Origin: Bacteroidota bacterium
Lineage (GTDB): Bacteria; Bacteroidota; Bacteroidia; Chitinophagales; Chitinophagaceae
DNA length: 64,000 nt
Assembly (NCBI GenBank): GCA_023386555.1
Contig: JAEWJK010000017.1
Coordinates: 1-64,000 of the forward strand
Direction: 5' to 3'
Every line of letters starts with the position of its first letter. The stretch's first letter is position 1. Shown in pieces: positions 1-7,793 of this stretch. A program made the position numbers and the translations under genes. The notes below the pieces were generated by a model. The model had not been told where the DNA came from, made no database searches, and worked only from the letters and a program-made list of their open reading frames with translations.

Positions 1-2
1 AA

Positions 3-845
3 ACACGTCAGGCCTTTTATGATCATAACTGGCGCTATAGTGATGAGCGACTTCAGGAAGCTTTAGTTGTTGATTTGGTCAAAGCCATCAGGAAGTCTTT
101 ACCTAAGACAGGAGGGTTGAAATTGATGCATATGCTTAAAGATGATTTTGCTGCACACGATATTTCAATTGGTAGAGATAGGTTCTTTACCTTGCTTAAG
201 AGGCATGATCTGCTGGTAAGAAGAAGGAAACGTTATGCAGTAACAACAGACTCTAATCATCCGTATAAAAAATGGACTGATCTTCTAAAAAGCATGGAAA
301 TAACAGCACCGGAACAGGTTTGGGTAAGCGATATTACTTACCTACGAACAACAGAAGGTTTTGTTTACCTGTCATTGATAACTGATGCTTACTCAAGGAA
401 GATCATTGGTTATCATGTAAGCCAGCATCTTAAGGCACAAGGTTGTTTAATTGCATTGAATAAAGCAATCTGTTCAAGAACAACCGCTACCGCTCTTATC
501 CATCACTCAGATAGAGGAATACAATATTGCTGTGAACCCTATGTGGCCTGTCTGCAGCAAAATAATATCAGCATCAGCATGACACAAAGCGGAAGCCCTT
601 ACGATAACGCTGTTGCGGAAAGAGTGAATGGTATCCTTAAAACAGAGTTGAAACTTGACACGATTTTTAGAAATTACAGTCAGGCAGTAGCCATGGTTCA
701 TCAGGCAATAGATGCTTACAACCGGCTAAGACCTCATATGAGCATCAGCAACCTTACACCAGATCAAGCCCATTATTCAACCCAAAACCTCTTTAAAAAA
801 TGGAAAAAGAAAAAATACTGTAAAGCTAAATCAGTACTATTGTAA
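3..845 (+). CDS. IS3-family transposase OrfB (5' end outside window)
   Basis: This is the DDE integrase-type transposase that in IS3 elements is normally made as an OrfAB frameshift fusion. The frame is open from the first complete codon at 3, reading TRQAFYDHNW, so the TTG at 75 is not the real start. The catalytic triad is visible: Asp at 330-332 (VSDITYL), Asp at 510-512 (HSDRGIQY) and Glu at 618-620 (DNAVAERVNG). Exactly 35 residues separate the second Asp from the Glu, the DD(35)E spacing of the family. An N-terminal HTH_21-like segment precedes the rve core. No stops or frameshifts interrupt the visible part, so the copy may be functional. Confidence 0.9.
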   Translation, partial: TRQAFYDHNWRYSDERLQEALVVDLVKAIRKSLPKTGGLKLMHMLKDDFAAHDISIGRDRFFTLLKRHDLLVRRRKRYAVTTDSNHPYKKWTDLLKSMEITAPEQVWVSDITYLRTTEGFVYLSLITDAYSRKIIGYHVSQHLKAQGCLIALNKAICSRTTATALIHHSDRGIQYCCEPYVACLQQNNISISMTQSGSPYDNAVAERVNGILKTELKLDTIFRNYSQAVAMVHQAIDAYNRLRPHMSISNLTPDQAHYSTQNLFKKWKKKKYCKAKSVLL

Positions 846-930
846 ATATTGTAAAGTTCCACTAGTACTAAGAAGAATACTGTAAAGCCTATGCAGTAAT
901 AATCAAAAGGTGTAAAGCTTTTTCAGTACA
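819..930 (+). repeat. Four spaced 20-bp repeats at the IS right end
   Basis: Copies of TGTAAAGnnnnnnnAGTA start at 819, 850, 881 and 911, spaced 31, 31 and 30 bases. The first lies inside the last codons of the transposase gene and the last forms the presumed terminal repeat. Three nearly exact helical turns between copies suggests one protein bound repeatedly on the same face of the DNA, probably the transposase. That role is inferred. Confidence 0.75.
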
Positions 931-1187
931 AGACAACGGGGTATCCTTAGGGTTAAGCCGTGCTTTCCTTATACCTACGCCGTATCTACAAGCAGGTTAC
1001 GCCGTAGTTAAGCCGATATAAGCCGTATATAAACGCTACTTCAATAGCAGCCCAATAAATTCGCCGGTTCCTGGGTAGTCTATGGTATCTTGAGTCATAG
1101 TCCCTTCCTATTTGAGCCATACATAATTGCATCCCGTCGATTTTTGTAAAACCATGACTGATAAAATATTCAACAATTCGCAGCTGA
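931..1187. other. Gap between IS end and ubiX
   Basis: No credible gene is seen. The stretch has short iterations (TAAGCCG three times and ACGCCGTA-like twice, within about 953-1035). The minus-strand reading frame that runs through here into ubiX is in a different frame and looks accidental. Confidence 0.5.
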
Positions 1188-1748
1188 TCAACTATTCCAG
1201 CGGTAGCTGTTAATATTAAGACCACAAAGATCCAGCACCCTGTCAACCACAGTGGCTGCAGCTTCTTCAATGGTGGCTGGCTTGCTGTAAAAAGATGGTG
1301 TGGCAGGACAAATAATTCCACCGGCAAGTGTAACAGCTTCCATGTTTTTTATGTGGATGAGGTTGTAAGGTGTTTCCCTCACCATCAAGATCAGTTTTCT
1401 TCTTTCTTTAAGTATAACATCCGCAGCCCTTGTAACCAGATCATCACTCACTCCATTGGCAATTCGTCCCAAAGCACCCATACTGCATGGAGCAACGATC
1501 ATAATATTGTATTTGGCCGACCCTGATGCAAACGGTGCATTGAAATCTGTTTTTTCATAGAATTGAAAAGGGTAGTCTTTAAATGATTCATTTCCCAATT
1601 CGGTACTCCAGACTTCCTTTGCATTCTTACTCATTACAACACCAACATGTTCCCATTGGTCTTTAATGGCAACTAATTTATCCATGATCAATTTTGGATA
1701 AATTGATCCACTGGCACCTGTGATTGCTAAAATGATCTTATTCGCCAT
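1188..1748 (-). CDS. ubiX: Flavin prenyltransferase UbiX
   Basis: UbiX joins a dimethylallyl group to reduced FMN to make prenyl-FMN, the cofactor of UbiD-type decarboxylases. Family marks are the N-terminal nucleotide-binding ITGASGS, then VVMSKNAKEVW, APCSMGALGRIANG with the active-site Ser, the phosphate-binding MRETPYNLIHIKNM, and GGIICPATPSFY before the C-terminal helix. The length of about 186 residues is normal. ATG at 1748 (MANKIILAITG) is preferred; another in-frame ATG at 1754 adds two residues. No UbiD is seen nearby. Confidence 0.9.
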   Translation of the reverse strand: MANKIILAITGASGSIYPKLIMDKLVAIKDQWEHVGVVMSKNAKEVWSTELGNESFKDYPFQFYEKTDFNAPFASGSAKYNIMIVAPCSMGALGRIANGVSDDLVTRAADVILKERRKLILMVRETPYNLIHIKNMEAVTLAGGIICPATPSFYSKPATIEEAAATVVDRVLDLCGLNINSYRWNS

Positions 1749-1892
1749 TTGCATAATTCAATGTCAAAAATACCTTAAATGCAGAGTTCCGGAGCAGCAT
1801 TCTGGAATTGTTTTTGTTCTATAATAAACAGTTTTTGATGTTTATAGCTTAAAGCTCGGCTTGATGGAAGTCGGGCTTTTCTTTTAATAAAA

Positions 1893-1919
1893 TAAAAAGC
1901 CATTCAAACAGAATGGCTT
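1893..1919 (-). terminator. Terminator of the phosphorylase gene
   Basis: The 9-bp arms 1897-1905 and 1911-1919 pair perfectly around a 5-base loop. On the minus strand a T-rich run follows, as expected for an intrinsic terminator just after the stop at 1931. Confidence 0.8.
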
Positions 1920-1930
1920 AAAATAATTAG

Positions 1931-3586
1931 TTAGTCTTTATACATCAGATCATAATATTCATGAGCCATTCGATTACTATCGAACTGGAATCTTACATCC
2001 CTCATACCATTCTTAGTGATCTGCCTCCAGGTATCATAATTATCATAATACATAGGAATGATCTGGTTGTTCAGGATGTCATAGATTTTCTCCAGGTCAT
2101 AAGCATCCTGTTCGTGAACGGTCATGTTATCATAATCAGCTTTAGGTACAACAAAACCATTATTGCCCTGGTTGATGAATTCTGGTATCCATCCATCATC
2201 AGTAGAGAAATTAACGGCTCCATTCATTGCTGCAGTCATACCACTTGTACCAGAAGCCTCTCTTGGAACTCTTGGATTATTTAACCAAATATCAGCAGCC
2301 TGTTTTAATCGTTTACTTAATCCAAGTTCATAACCGATAAGCACCGCTACATTTTTATACTTTTTGCTTAAGTGAACGAGTCCGTTGAATTCAGAGATAG
2401 CAGGATAATCAACCGGGTAAGGTTTTCCGGCCCAAATAATTTGAACAGGTCTCTCTTTATCGTTCAACATCTTCTCAAATTTGGCCATATCCTGTGTAAG
2501 GAAATTGGCTCTTTTATATCCGGCGAATCTTCTTGCCCATACAATCGTTAATACATTCGGATCGAATAATTTTCCTGTTTGATCGGCTACTATTTCAAAC
2601 GCTCTTCTCTTTAAATGTTTTTTTCTGTCATCAAATGCCCAGTCATTTGCTTCTTCCATAAAGCGATACAACTGCTTATCGGCCCAATATCTCCAGTTCT
2701 GTGCATTGGTAATATGTTTTATTTCACAGATACCTTTAAACTTACTCCACATTTTTCTGCTCACTTCGCCATGCAGTTTAGATACACCATTAGATAATCT
2801 TGCAAAACGTAATGCAGCGAGAGAATGGTTAAATTGATCATCGGTAATACCTGTAAGTTTCCTTACCTCATCAACACTAAGCCCACAGAAATAGCTCATC
2901 TTATGGCATAAATAAAGATCATGTTTTTCATTGCCTGCTTCTTCCGGAGTGTGAGTAGTGAAAACCAAATGTTCTTTTACTTTCTCAACACTCTTAAATT
3001 TATTCAACAGGTAAAAAGCTGATGAAACTCCATGTGCTTCGTTCAAATGATATACATCCGGGTTGAATCCTATTTCATCCAGCATCTTTGCACCACCAAC
3101 TCCTAATAGAATAAACTGTGCAACTTTGGTTGCAACATTTGCATCGTATAAATGATGAGTGATGGTTTGTGATACATAATCATTCTCCGGAAGATCTGTG
3201 CTCAACAGGAACAACGGAGCTGTTTTAAATGTTTCGGGATTCAGGTAAAACACTTTAACCCAAACAGGATGTTCATGAATTGATATCTGGAACTTAATAC
3301 CGGTATCTTCTAAAAAAGAATAATACTTCTCCATAAAAGTAACCTGGAGAGATTGGTCCTGGTTTCTTGCCTGGTCATAATATCCATTCTTCCATAAAAT
3401 GCCAATACCAACAAGATTTTGTCTTAACTCATATGCACTTCTTAAATGAGATCCTGCTAAAAATCCTAAGCCACCACTATATATCTTCAAGGGTTGATGG
3501 ATGGCAAATTCCATAGAGAAATAAGCCACTTTTTTTGAATACTCATCTGCAGTCTGAAACGGAACGTTGTATTGTCTGAAATTCAT
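1931..3586 (-). CDS. Alpha-glucan phosphorylase homologue (GT35) lacking the PLP lysine
   Basis: GT35 enzymes phosphorolyse alpha-1,4-glucans with pyridoxal phosphate. The short GlgP branch is recognisable from YFSMEFAIHQPLKIYSGGLG near the N-terminus, a VYHLNEAHG segment, VWARRFAGYKRANF, and PREASGTSGM near residue 445. At 551 residues it is shorter than classical phosphorylases (about 800). In the family motif the residue after GTSGM is the lysine that binds PLP; here it is Thr451 (codon 2236-2234, ACT). The protein may thus be catalytically dead, or use another chemistry as a glycosyltransferase. It stands alone, with terminator 1893-1919 downstream, and has no glycogen genes nearby. The fold call is strong, the activity uncertain. 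Confidence 0.8.
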   Translation of the reverse strand: MNFRQYNVPFQTADEYSKKVAYFSMEFAIHQPLKIYSGGLGFLAGSHLRSAYELRQNLVGIGILWKNGYYDQARNQDQSLQVTFMEKYYSFLEDTGIKFQISIHEHPVWVKVFYLNPETFKTAPLFLLSTDLPENDYVSQTITHHLYDANVATKVAQFILLGVGGAKMLDEIGFNPDVYHLNEAHGVSSAFYLLNKFKSVEKVKEHLVFTTHTPEEAGNEKHDLYLCHKMSYFCGLSVDEVRKLTGITDDQFNHSLAALRFARLSNGVSKLHGEVSRKMWSKFKGICEIKHITNAQNWRYWADKQLYRFMEEANDWAFDDRKKHLKRRAFEIVADQTGKLFDPNVLTIVWARRFAGYKRANFLTQDMAKFEKMLNDKERPVQIIWAGKPYPVDYPAISEFNGLVHLSKKYKNVAVLIGYELGLSKRLKQAADIWLNNPRVPREASGTSGMTAAMNGAVNFSTDDGWIPEFINQGNNGFVVPKADYDNMTVHEQDAYDLEKIYDILNNQIIPMYYDNYDTWRQITKNGMRDVRFQFDSNRMAHEYYDLMYKD

Positions 3587-3786
3587 AAGTCGTTATCTGT
3601 TAAGCGTCGCAATTTATTGCTATTTGTGATATCATGTATTTTCTACACATTAATTGGGGATAAGTAGGGAAGTAGTGCAAGCAATTATAGTGCTGATAGT
3701 CGATTGCTGTTTAATCTCATTATTATAAAACATATTCTTTTCTCAGCATTGTTATCATATATACCGTTTGGGGAATATATGCAGCA

Positions 3787-4737
3787 CTACTTTTTCTTTT
3801 GTTTAGGTTTAGGATCTTTCTTTTTATTGAAGCGATCTTCAAAAAAACATTTTATTCCCCGATAATTTCCACAGGTTCCTTCTTCTTTCATCTGTATCTG
3901 TGAACCGGAGAATTTGAAGTTTATTACACAAGGATCTCCACCTGCTGTGTATTGTGCAGTATTCTCATCTTTCATCACCATTTCACCTTTTAATTCACCA
4001 ACACATTCACCCTTATTCTTTTCAAAATGAACAAAGAACATATAAGTGTTCGCATTCTTTCCATCACGGAGTGAAATGAAATTCTTTTTATCCTTTATAT
4101 AATCACCACTGTACTTATTTGCTTTTGTGAATGTATCAATAGGATTGATGATTGAATCTTGTTTTTTAATATCCTCATTTGAATCATTTACCACTACCAT
4201 AAATCCTGCATCTTTATTATATGCATAACCTGTTCTCGTATAAAAAAGTTGATTGTCTTTGGTAAACTTCTCTCTGGCAATGCTGAATGTTGGTTCTCTG
4301 TTGATGCTTACAAAGTGGCTGTAACCATCATTCGCTTTGTTAGTCACTAACTCTTTTGTTGCTAAAAACTTATTGTTATTATCAAGCACAAAAGCAACAA
4401 GCGAAGCTTTTTTGTTTTCATTAAACTTCGCCAGTAAGTATAATTCTTCGTCTGATTTAATCTTTCCAACAGGTTGAATGGCAATTTTACTATTGGTTCC
4501 AGCTATACTGCCTAACGCCGAATCGGGAATGAATTGAATAAAGACAGCACGACTTATCGTTGCAGTATCACCTAAACGATGTAAGCTGGTATCATAAAAT
4601 GTTTTGGGCAGTTTAATGTCTGGAAAAGCTTCTATAAAATCTTCTACTTCAACAGGTGCATCACCTGATAAAGAATTTTTTTTATCACCACAGGAAAATA
4701 AAAACAGCACAAATAAAAAACCCATCCATTTAGCCAT
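3787..4737 (-). CDS. Hypothetical lipoprotein
   Basis: The 316-residue product starts with a short hydrophobic signal ending in LFSC (Cys at residue 16), a lipobox, so it is probably lipid-anchored. The tail is Lys/Pro-rich (KKKDPKPKQKKK). I do not recognise a family. The middle contains beta-rich stretches and a late Cys-containing part (GKNANTYMFFVHFEKNKGECVGELKGE is split here as GECVGELKGEM and DPCVINFKF). It diverges from the metal-regulator gene, with about 96 bases between the start codons. Confidence 0.75.
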   Translation of the reverse strand: MAKWMGFLFVLFLFSCGDKKNSLSGDAPVEVEDFIEAFPDIKLPKTFYDTSLHRLGDTATISRAVFIQFIPDSALGSIAGTNSKIAIQPVGKIKSDEELYLLAKFNENKKASLVAFVLDNNNKFLATKELVTNKANDGYSHFVSINREPTFSIAREKFTKDNQLFYTRTGYAYNKDAGFMVVVNDSNEDIKKQDSIINPIDTFTKANKYSGDYIKDKKNFISLRDGKNANTYMFFVHFEKNKGECVGELKGEMVMKDENTAQYTAGGDPCVINFKFSGSQIQMKEEGTCGNYRGIKCFFEDRFNKKKDPKPKQKKK

Positions 4738-4779
4738 AGAGAAATTTTAGTAAAAATAGATGCAAACATCTTTTAATAC

Positions 4780-4816
4780 TTGGCAGGGAATATTTATTTT
4801 TTTAGGTTTGTCTAAA
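4780..4816 (+). promoter_or_regulatory. Promoter and probable metal-regulator operator
   Basis: TTG (4780-4782), 20 bases, then TAGGTTTG (4803-4810) matches the Bacteroidota promoter form. The dyad TTTAG (4801-4805)/CTAAA (4812-4816) covers the -7 element and resembles DtxR/MntR boxes. Binding of the encoded regulator here, giving autoregulation, is inferred. Confidence 0.65.
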
Positions 4817-4833
4817 CATTAATTTAAGCAGGT

Positions 4834-5493
4834 ATGAACTTTTCGGTGGCAGAGGAGAATTATATAAAGGCAATTTATCACTTACAACAAACCGATAGCA
4901 ATGTTACCACCAACGAACTTGCTGCAGAATTAAGTACCAAAGCTGCTTCTGTTACCGACATGCTCAAGAAGCTGAAAGCGAAGAAACTGTTGAATTATGA
5001 GAAATACCAGGGCTTCAGGTTAAGTGCTGAAGGAAAAAAGATTGCACTGAATATAGTTCGCAAACACCGGCTTTGGGAATATTTCCTGGTAGAGAAACTT
5101 CATTTTGGTTGGGATGAAGTGCATGAAGTGGCAGAAGAACTGGAGCATATCACTTCCAAAAAATTAATAGATAAGCTGGATGCATTTCTTGATTATCCAA
5201 AGTTTGACCCTCACGGAGATCCGATTCCTGACAGCAGCGGAAAAATGGCTGCTCAAAAGCAGATAAACATGATTGACCTCGGCATCAATGAAACTGCTGA
5301 AATTGTTTCTGTAGGTAGTCAATCAACTGAACTGCTGGAATTACTTACGCATAAAAATCTTAGCATCGGTACAGTGCTCGAAATTAAAAAGCGTTTCTCA
5401 TTTGATCATTCAATTGAAATAAAGATAAAAGGGCAATCACCGTTTATCATCAGTCAACAATTAGCACAGGCATTATTCGTAAAAAAAATATAA
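4834..5493 (+). CDS. DtxR/MntR-family metal-dependent transcriptional regulator
   Basis: The 219-residue protein has the family's order: an N-terminal winged helix (EENYIKAIYHLQ, then a recognition region around LSTKAASVTDMLKKLK), a metal-binding/dimerisation part with conserved acidic and His residues (HEVAEELEHI, DPHGDPIP), and a C-terminal FeoA/SH3-like domain from about residue 145. Such proteins repress iron or manganese uptake genes when loaded with metal. Its stop codon is followed directly by the ATG of a ZIP transporter, so the two are translationally adjacent and almost surely co-transcribed. The metal (Mn, Fe or Zn) cannot be decided from sequence. Confidence 0.9.
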   Translation: MNFSVAEENYIKAIYHLQQTDSNVTTNELAAELSTKAASVTDMLKKLKAKKLLNYEKYQGFRLSAEGKKIALNIVRKHRLWEYFLVEKLHFGWDEVHEVAEELEHITSKKLIDKLDAFLDYPKFDPHGDPIPDSSGKMAAQKQINMIDLGINETAEIVSVGSQSTELLELLTHKNLSIGTVLEIKKRFSFDHSIEIKIKGQSPFIISQQLAQALFVKKI

Positions 5494-6318
5494 ATGGAGC
5501 AGATAGAAAATTTCTTTGTTGAGATAGGTCCTGTTTGGTCGGCACTGATTGCAACAACATTTACATGGTTAGTTACTGCTGCAGGAGCTTCTCTTGTTTT
5601 CTTTTTCAAATCAATGCATCGTGGTGTATTAGATGGTATGTTAGGCTTTACCGGTGGTGTAATGATAGCAGCAAGTTTTTGGAGCCTGTTGAATCCAGCC
5701 ATTGAAATGAGTGAGACTTTATATCCTTCCATGAAATGGATGCCTGCTGCTGTTGGATTTTTAGCAGGAGCTTTATTCATATTTTTTCTTGATCGTTATA
5801 CACCACATCTGCATATCAACTTTGGTGTAGAAGAAAAAGAAGGTGTAAAAACAAAATTGCATAGAACTACACTATTAATTCTTGCGATCACATTACATAA
5901 TATTCCTGAAGGGTTAGCTGTAGGTGTTTTGTTTGGTGCTGCTGCACAAGGAATGGAAGGTGCTTCAGTTGCAGGTGCTATTGCGCTGGCAATTGGAATT
6001 GGTATCCAGAATTTTCCTGAAGGTATTGCTGTAAGTATGCCTTTAAGAAGACATGGAGTGACTCGCAGAAAAAGTTTTTTTTATGGCCAGCTTTCTGCTA
6101 TTGTTGAACCTGTTGCCGGTGTAATTGGTGCTTTGGCTGTTATTTATATGCAACCCATTTTACCCTTTGCTCTTGCTTTTGCTGCAGGTGCAATGATCTT
6201 TGTGGTAGTAGAAGAAGTGATACCCGAAACACAAAGAGATAAATACACTGATATCTCTGTACTAGGATTTATTGGTGGATTTTTAGTAATGATGATATTG
6301 GATGTTGCATTAGGATAG
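5494..6318 (+). CDS. ZIP-family divalent metal transporter
   Basis: This 274-residue integral membrane protein has about eight hydrophobic segments. The paired metal-binding motifs HNIPEGLAVG (near residue 133) and QNFPEGIAVS (near 172) are diagnostic of ZIP transporters of the ZupT/GufA type. It begins on the base after the upstream regulator's stop codon (no spacer), so its expression is tied to that regulator. ZIP proteins import zinc, iron or manganese into the cytoplasm. A perfect 12-bp hairpin follows the stop. Confidence 0.9.
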   Translation: MEQIENFFVEIGPVWSALIATTFTWLVTAAGASLVFFFKSMHRGVLDGMLGFTGGVMIAASFWSLLNPAIEMSETLYPSMKWMPAAVGFLAGALFIFFLDRYTPHLHINFGVEEKEGVKTKLHRTTLLILAITLHNIPEGLAVGVLFGAAAQGMEGASVAGAIALAIGIGIQNFPEGIAVSMPLRRHGVTRRKSFFYGQLSAIVEPVAGVIGALAVIYMQPILPFALAFAAGAMIFVVVEEVIPETQRDKYTDISVLGFIGGFLVMMILDVALG

Positions 6319-6320
6319 TA

Positions 6321-6353
6321 AGATGTCCTACACTTTCAAAATGTAGGACATCT
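6321..6353. terminator. Shared hairpin between convergent genes
   Basis: Arms 6321-6332 and 6342-6353 pair over 12 bases around a 9-base loop. It lies between the convergent stops of the ZIP transporter and the DUF4407 gene, so it can serve both, although the T-runs on each side are weak. Confidence 0.7.
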
Positions 6354-6358
6354 GTCAT

Positions 6359-7555
6359 TTAATGTTCCTGCTTTGTCAATAGGCTTCTTTTAACCCAACT
6401 CCAGAATTTATCGAAGCTATTTCCATCTTCTTTCCATTGCTTCATCTCCTGATGCATCTTTTGTTTTCTTTCATGTTGAGTAGTATCAAAAAAATTTTGA
6501 ATCAGGTCTTTATCATTATCAAATGCCATTTGATTGTACATCTCCTTTAATGCAAGTTCTTTCTCATAATTTTTTTCAGCGATAGAAGCTTCCAATTGTT
6601 GTCTTAAACGAACTTTTTCATCATACACACCAGATGGAAGTAATGTCTTAGCTATTACAGGCATTAGTTCAATCAACAATAAAATAGCTACCAATAAATA
6701 ATAGCGATATTTCAAGGCGTCATTATTCTTAATAAGATTACTCAGGGCTTCTATTCTGGTGAGAAATCCATTATTCAATAATTGATCAAACGTTTTCTGC
6801 TCATTCTGAATAGATGTTTCAATTGCAGCTAATGAACTGTCAGCAGAACGTATCTGTGGTTGAAGGGTAGCATTTAGTTGTTGATATTCCTGGTCAAGTT
6901 TTTCATACTCTCGTTTCTTTGCTGCAGCAACAGAAGCCACACCCACTTTTCCGGTACCACCTGTTCCATCAGTCTCTGCAATAAAATTATTCCTGGCTGC
7001 AGAAACCTCTTTATATTTTGTATCAAGTTGCAATTGCAATGATTGCTTCTGTGTTTCAATTTCTTTTTTCTGTGCGGCAAATAGAGTATCCTGTTGATGT
7101 CTTTTATCTCTTTTCTTTTGCTCATTATCCAACGATATCTGAAGTTGAACTTCTTTATTAAACAGATACAATAATGCAGGTTGAGCCATGAATAAACCAA
7201 TTGTAAAGGCTAACAATCCACGAAAAAGAAAAGGCCAGAATTTGTGTTTATTGTATTTGTCAATTCCTTTAATTAAGGCTCGATCAATTCCTAAAACAAT
7301 GCCTCCCATAAATATTCCAAGCAAACCAGCGATAAAGAGGTTACTCACTACTGTACTAAAGAAATAGGTCCAGGCTAATGTTGCAAATAACCAGGTACCT
7401 AGTACCGTCATTCCAATAATGGCATAACGGTTTCTGTCGACCGTACATTCCTTCAATAGTTCTTCTTCAGCTGTTGCAAGCCACCAAAGAAACCTTGTAA
7501 AACCTGAAGGAACATAACGATCCCTCTGAGAAAATGAACCAACACTTTCCTGCAT
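6359..7555 (-). CDS. DUF4407 domain membrane protein
   Basis: The product of about 398 residues starts best at ATG 7555 (MQESVGSFSQRDRY); the frame stays open upstream to 7678, but that part has no domain character. After an RFLWWLATAEEELL motif come two close membrane segments (AIIGMTVLGTWLFATLAW and LFIAGLLGIFMGGIVLGIDR) and a third (FLFRGLLAFTIGLFMAQPALLY). A long charged coiled-coil region follows, then a fourth membrane segment (YYLLVAILLLIELMPVIAK) and a charged tail. This is the DUF4407 pattern; function unknown. Its 3' end faces the ZIP gene. Confidence 0.8.
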   Translation of the reverse strand: MQESVGSFSQRDRYVPSGFTRFLWWLATAEEELLKECTVDRNRYAIIGMTVLGTWLFATLAWTYFFSTVVSNLFIAGLLGIFMGGIVLGIDRALIKGIDKYNKHKFWPFLFRGLLAFTIGLFMAQPALLYLFNKEVQLQISLDNEQKKRDKRHQQDTLFAAQKKEIETQKQSLQLQLDTKYKEVSAARNNFIAETDGTGGTGKVGVASVAAAKKREYEKLDQEYQQLNATLQPQIRSADSSLAAIETSIQNEQKTFDQLLNNGFLTRIEALSNLIKNNDALKYRYYLLVAILLLIELMPVIAKTLLPSGVYDEKVRLRQQLEASIAEKNYEKELALKEMYNQMAFDNDKDLIQNFFDTTQHERKQKMHQEMKQWKEDGNSFDKFWSWVKRSLLTKQEH

Positions 7556-7739
7556 AAATGAATATTTTACATCAATAGGAGGTAGAAATTGAAAGTGGTT
7601 GAAGTGAGAGACAGTAAAGAAACGATGAATTGACGGATTTATGTATAAATGATATTGTTTTATAATTCGTTTAACCAAAAGTCAGTATCCTGCAGTAATT
7701 TTCACCATTCACTATCACCATTCACATTCCGTAAACTCA

Positions 7740-7770
7740 TTTGCCTATCTCAGGCTGTTCCATACCTTTG
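7740..7770 (+). promoter_or_regulatory. yidC promoter
   Basis: TTTG (7740-7743), 19 bases, then TACCTTTG (7763-7770) is an exact match to the Bacteroidota promoter form, 23 bases before the yidC start. Confidence 0.75.
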
Positions 7771-7793
7771 CCGCCTAATTTTATAGGGTTAAA

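Larger units (their letters stand above)
1..930 (+). mobile_element. IS3-family insertion sequence, right part
   Basis: The element enters from the left window edge and contains the OrfB transposase reading frame followed by about 85 bases of non-coding end. The likely right terminus is near 930: read inward on the minus strand from there, the end starts TGTACTGAAAAAGCTTTACA, with the TG start usual for IS3 ends. The left end, orfA and the target duplication lie outside the window, so the exact boundary cannot be confirmed. Four related 20-bp repeats mark this end (819-930). Confidence 0.8.

Noticed and set aside
986..1327. Minus-strand ORF of 113 codons overlapping the 3' end of ubiX
   Set aside because: It is in another frame from the well-supported ubiX and shows no domain.
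5454..5780. Minus-strand ORF across the junction of the regulator and ZIP genes
   Set aside because: It is antisense to two clearly coding genes.
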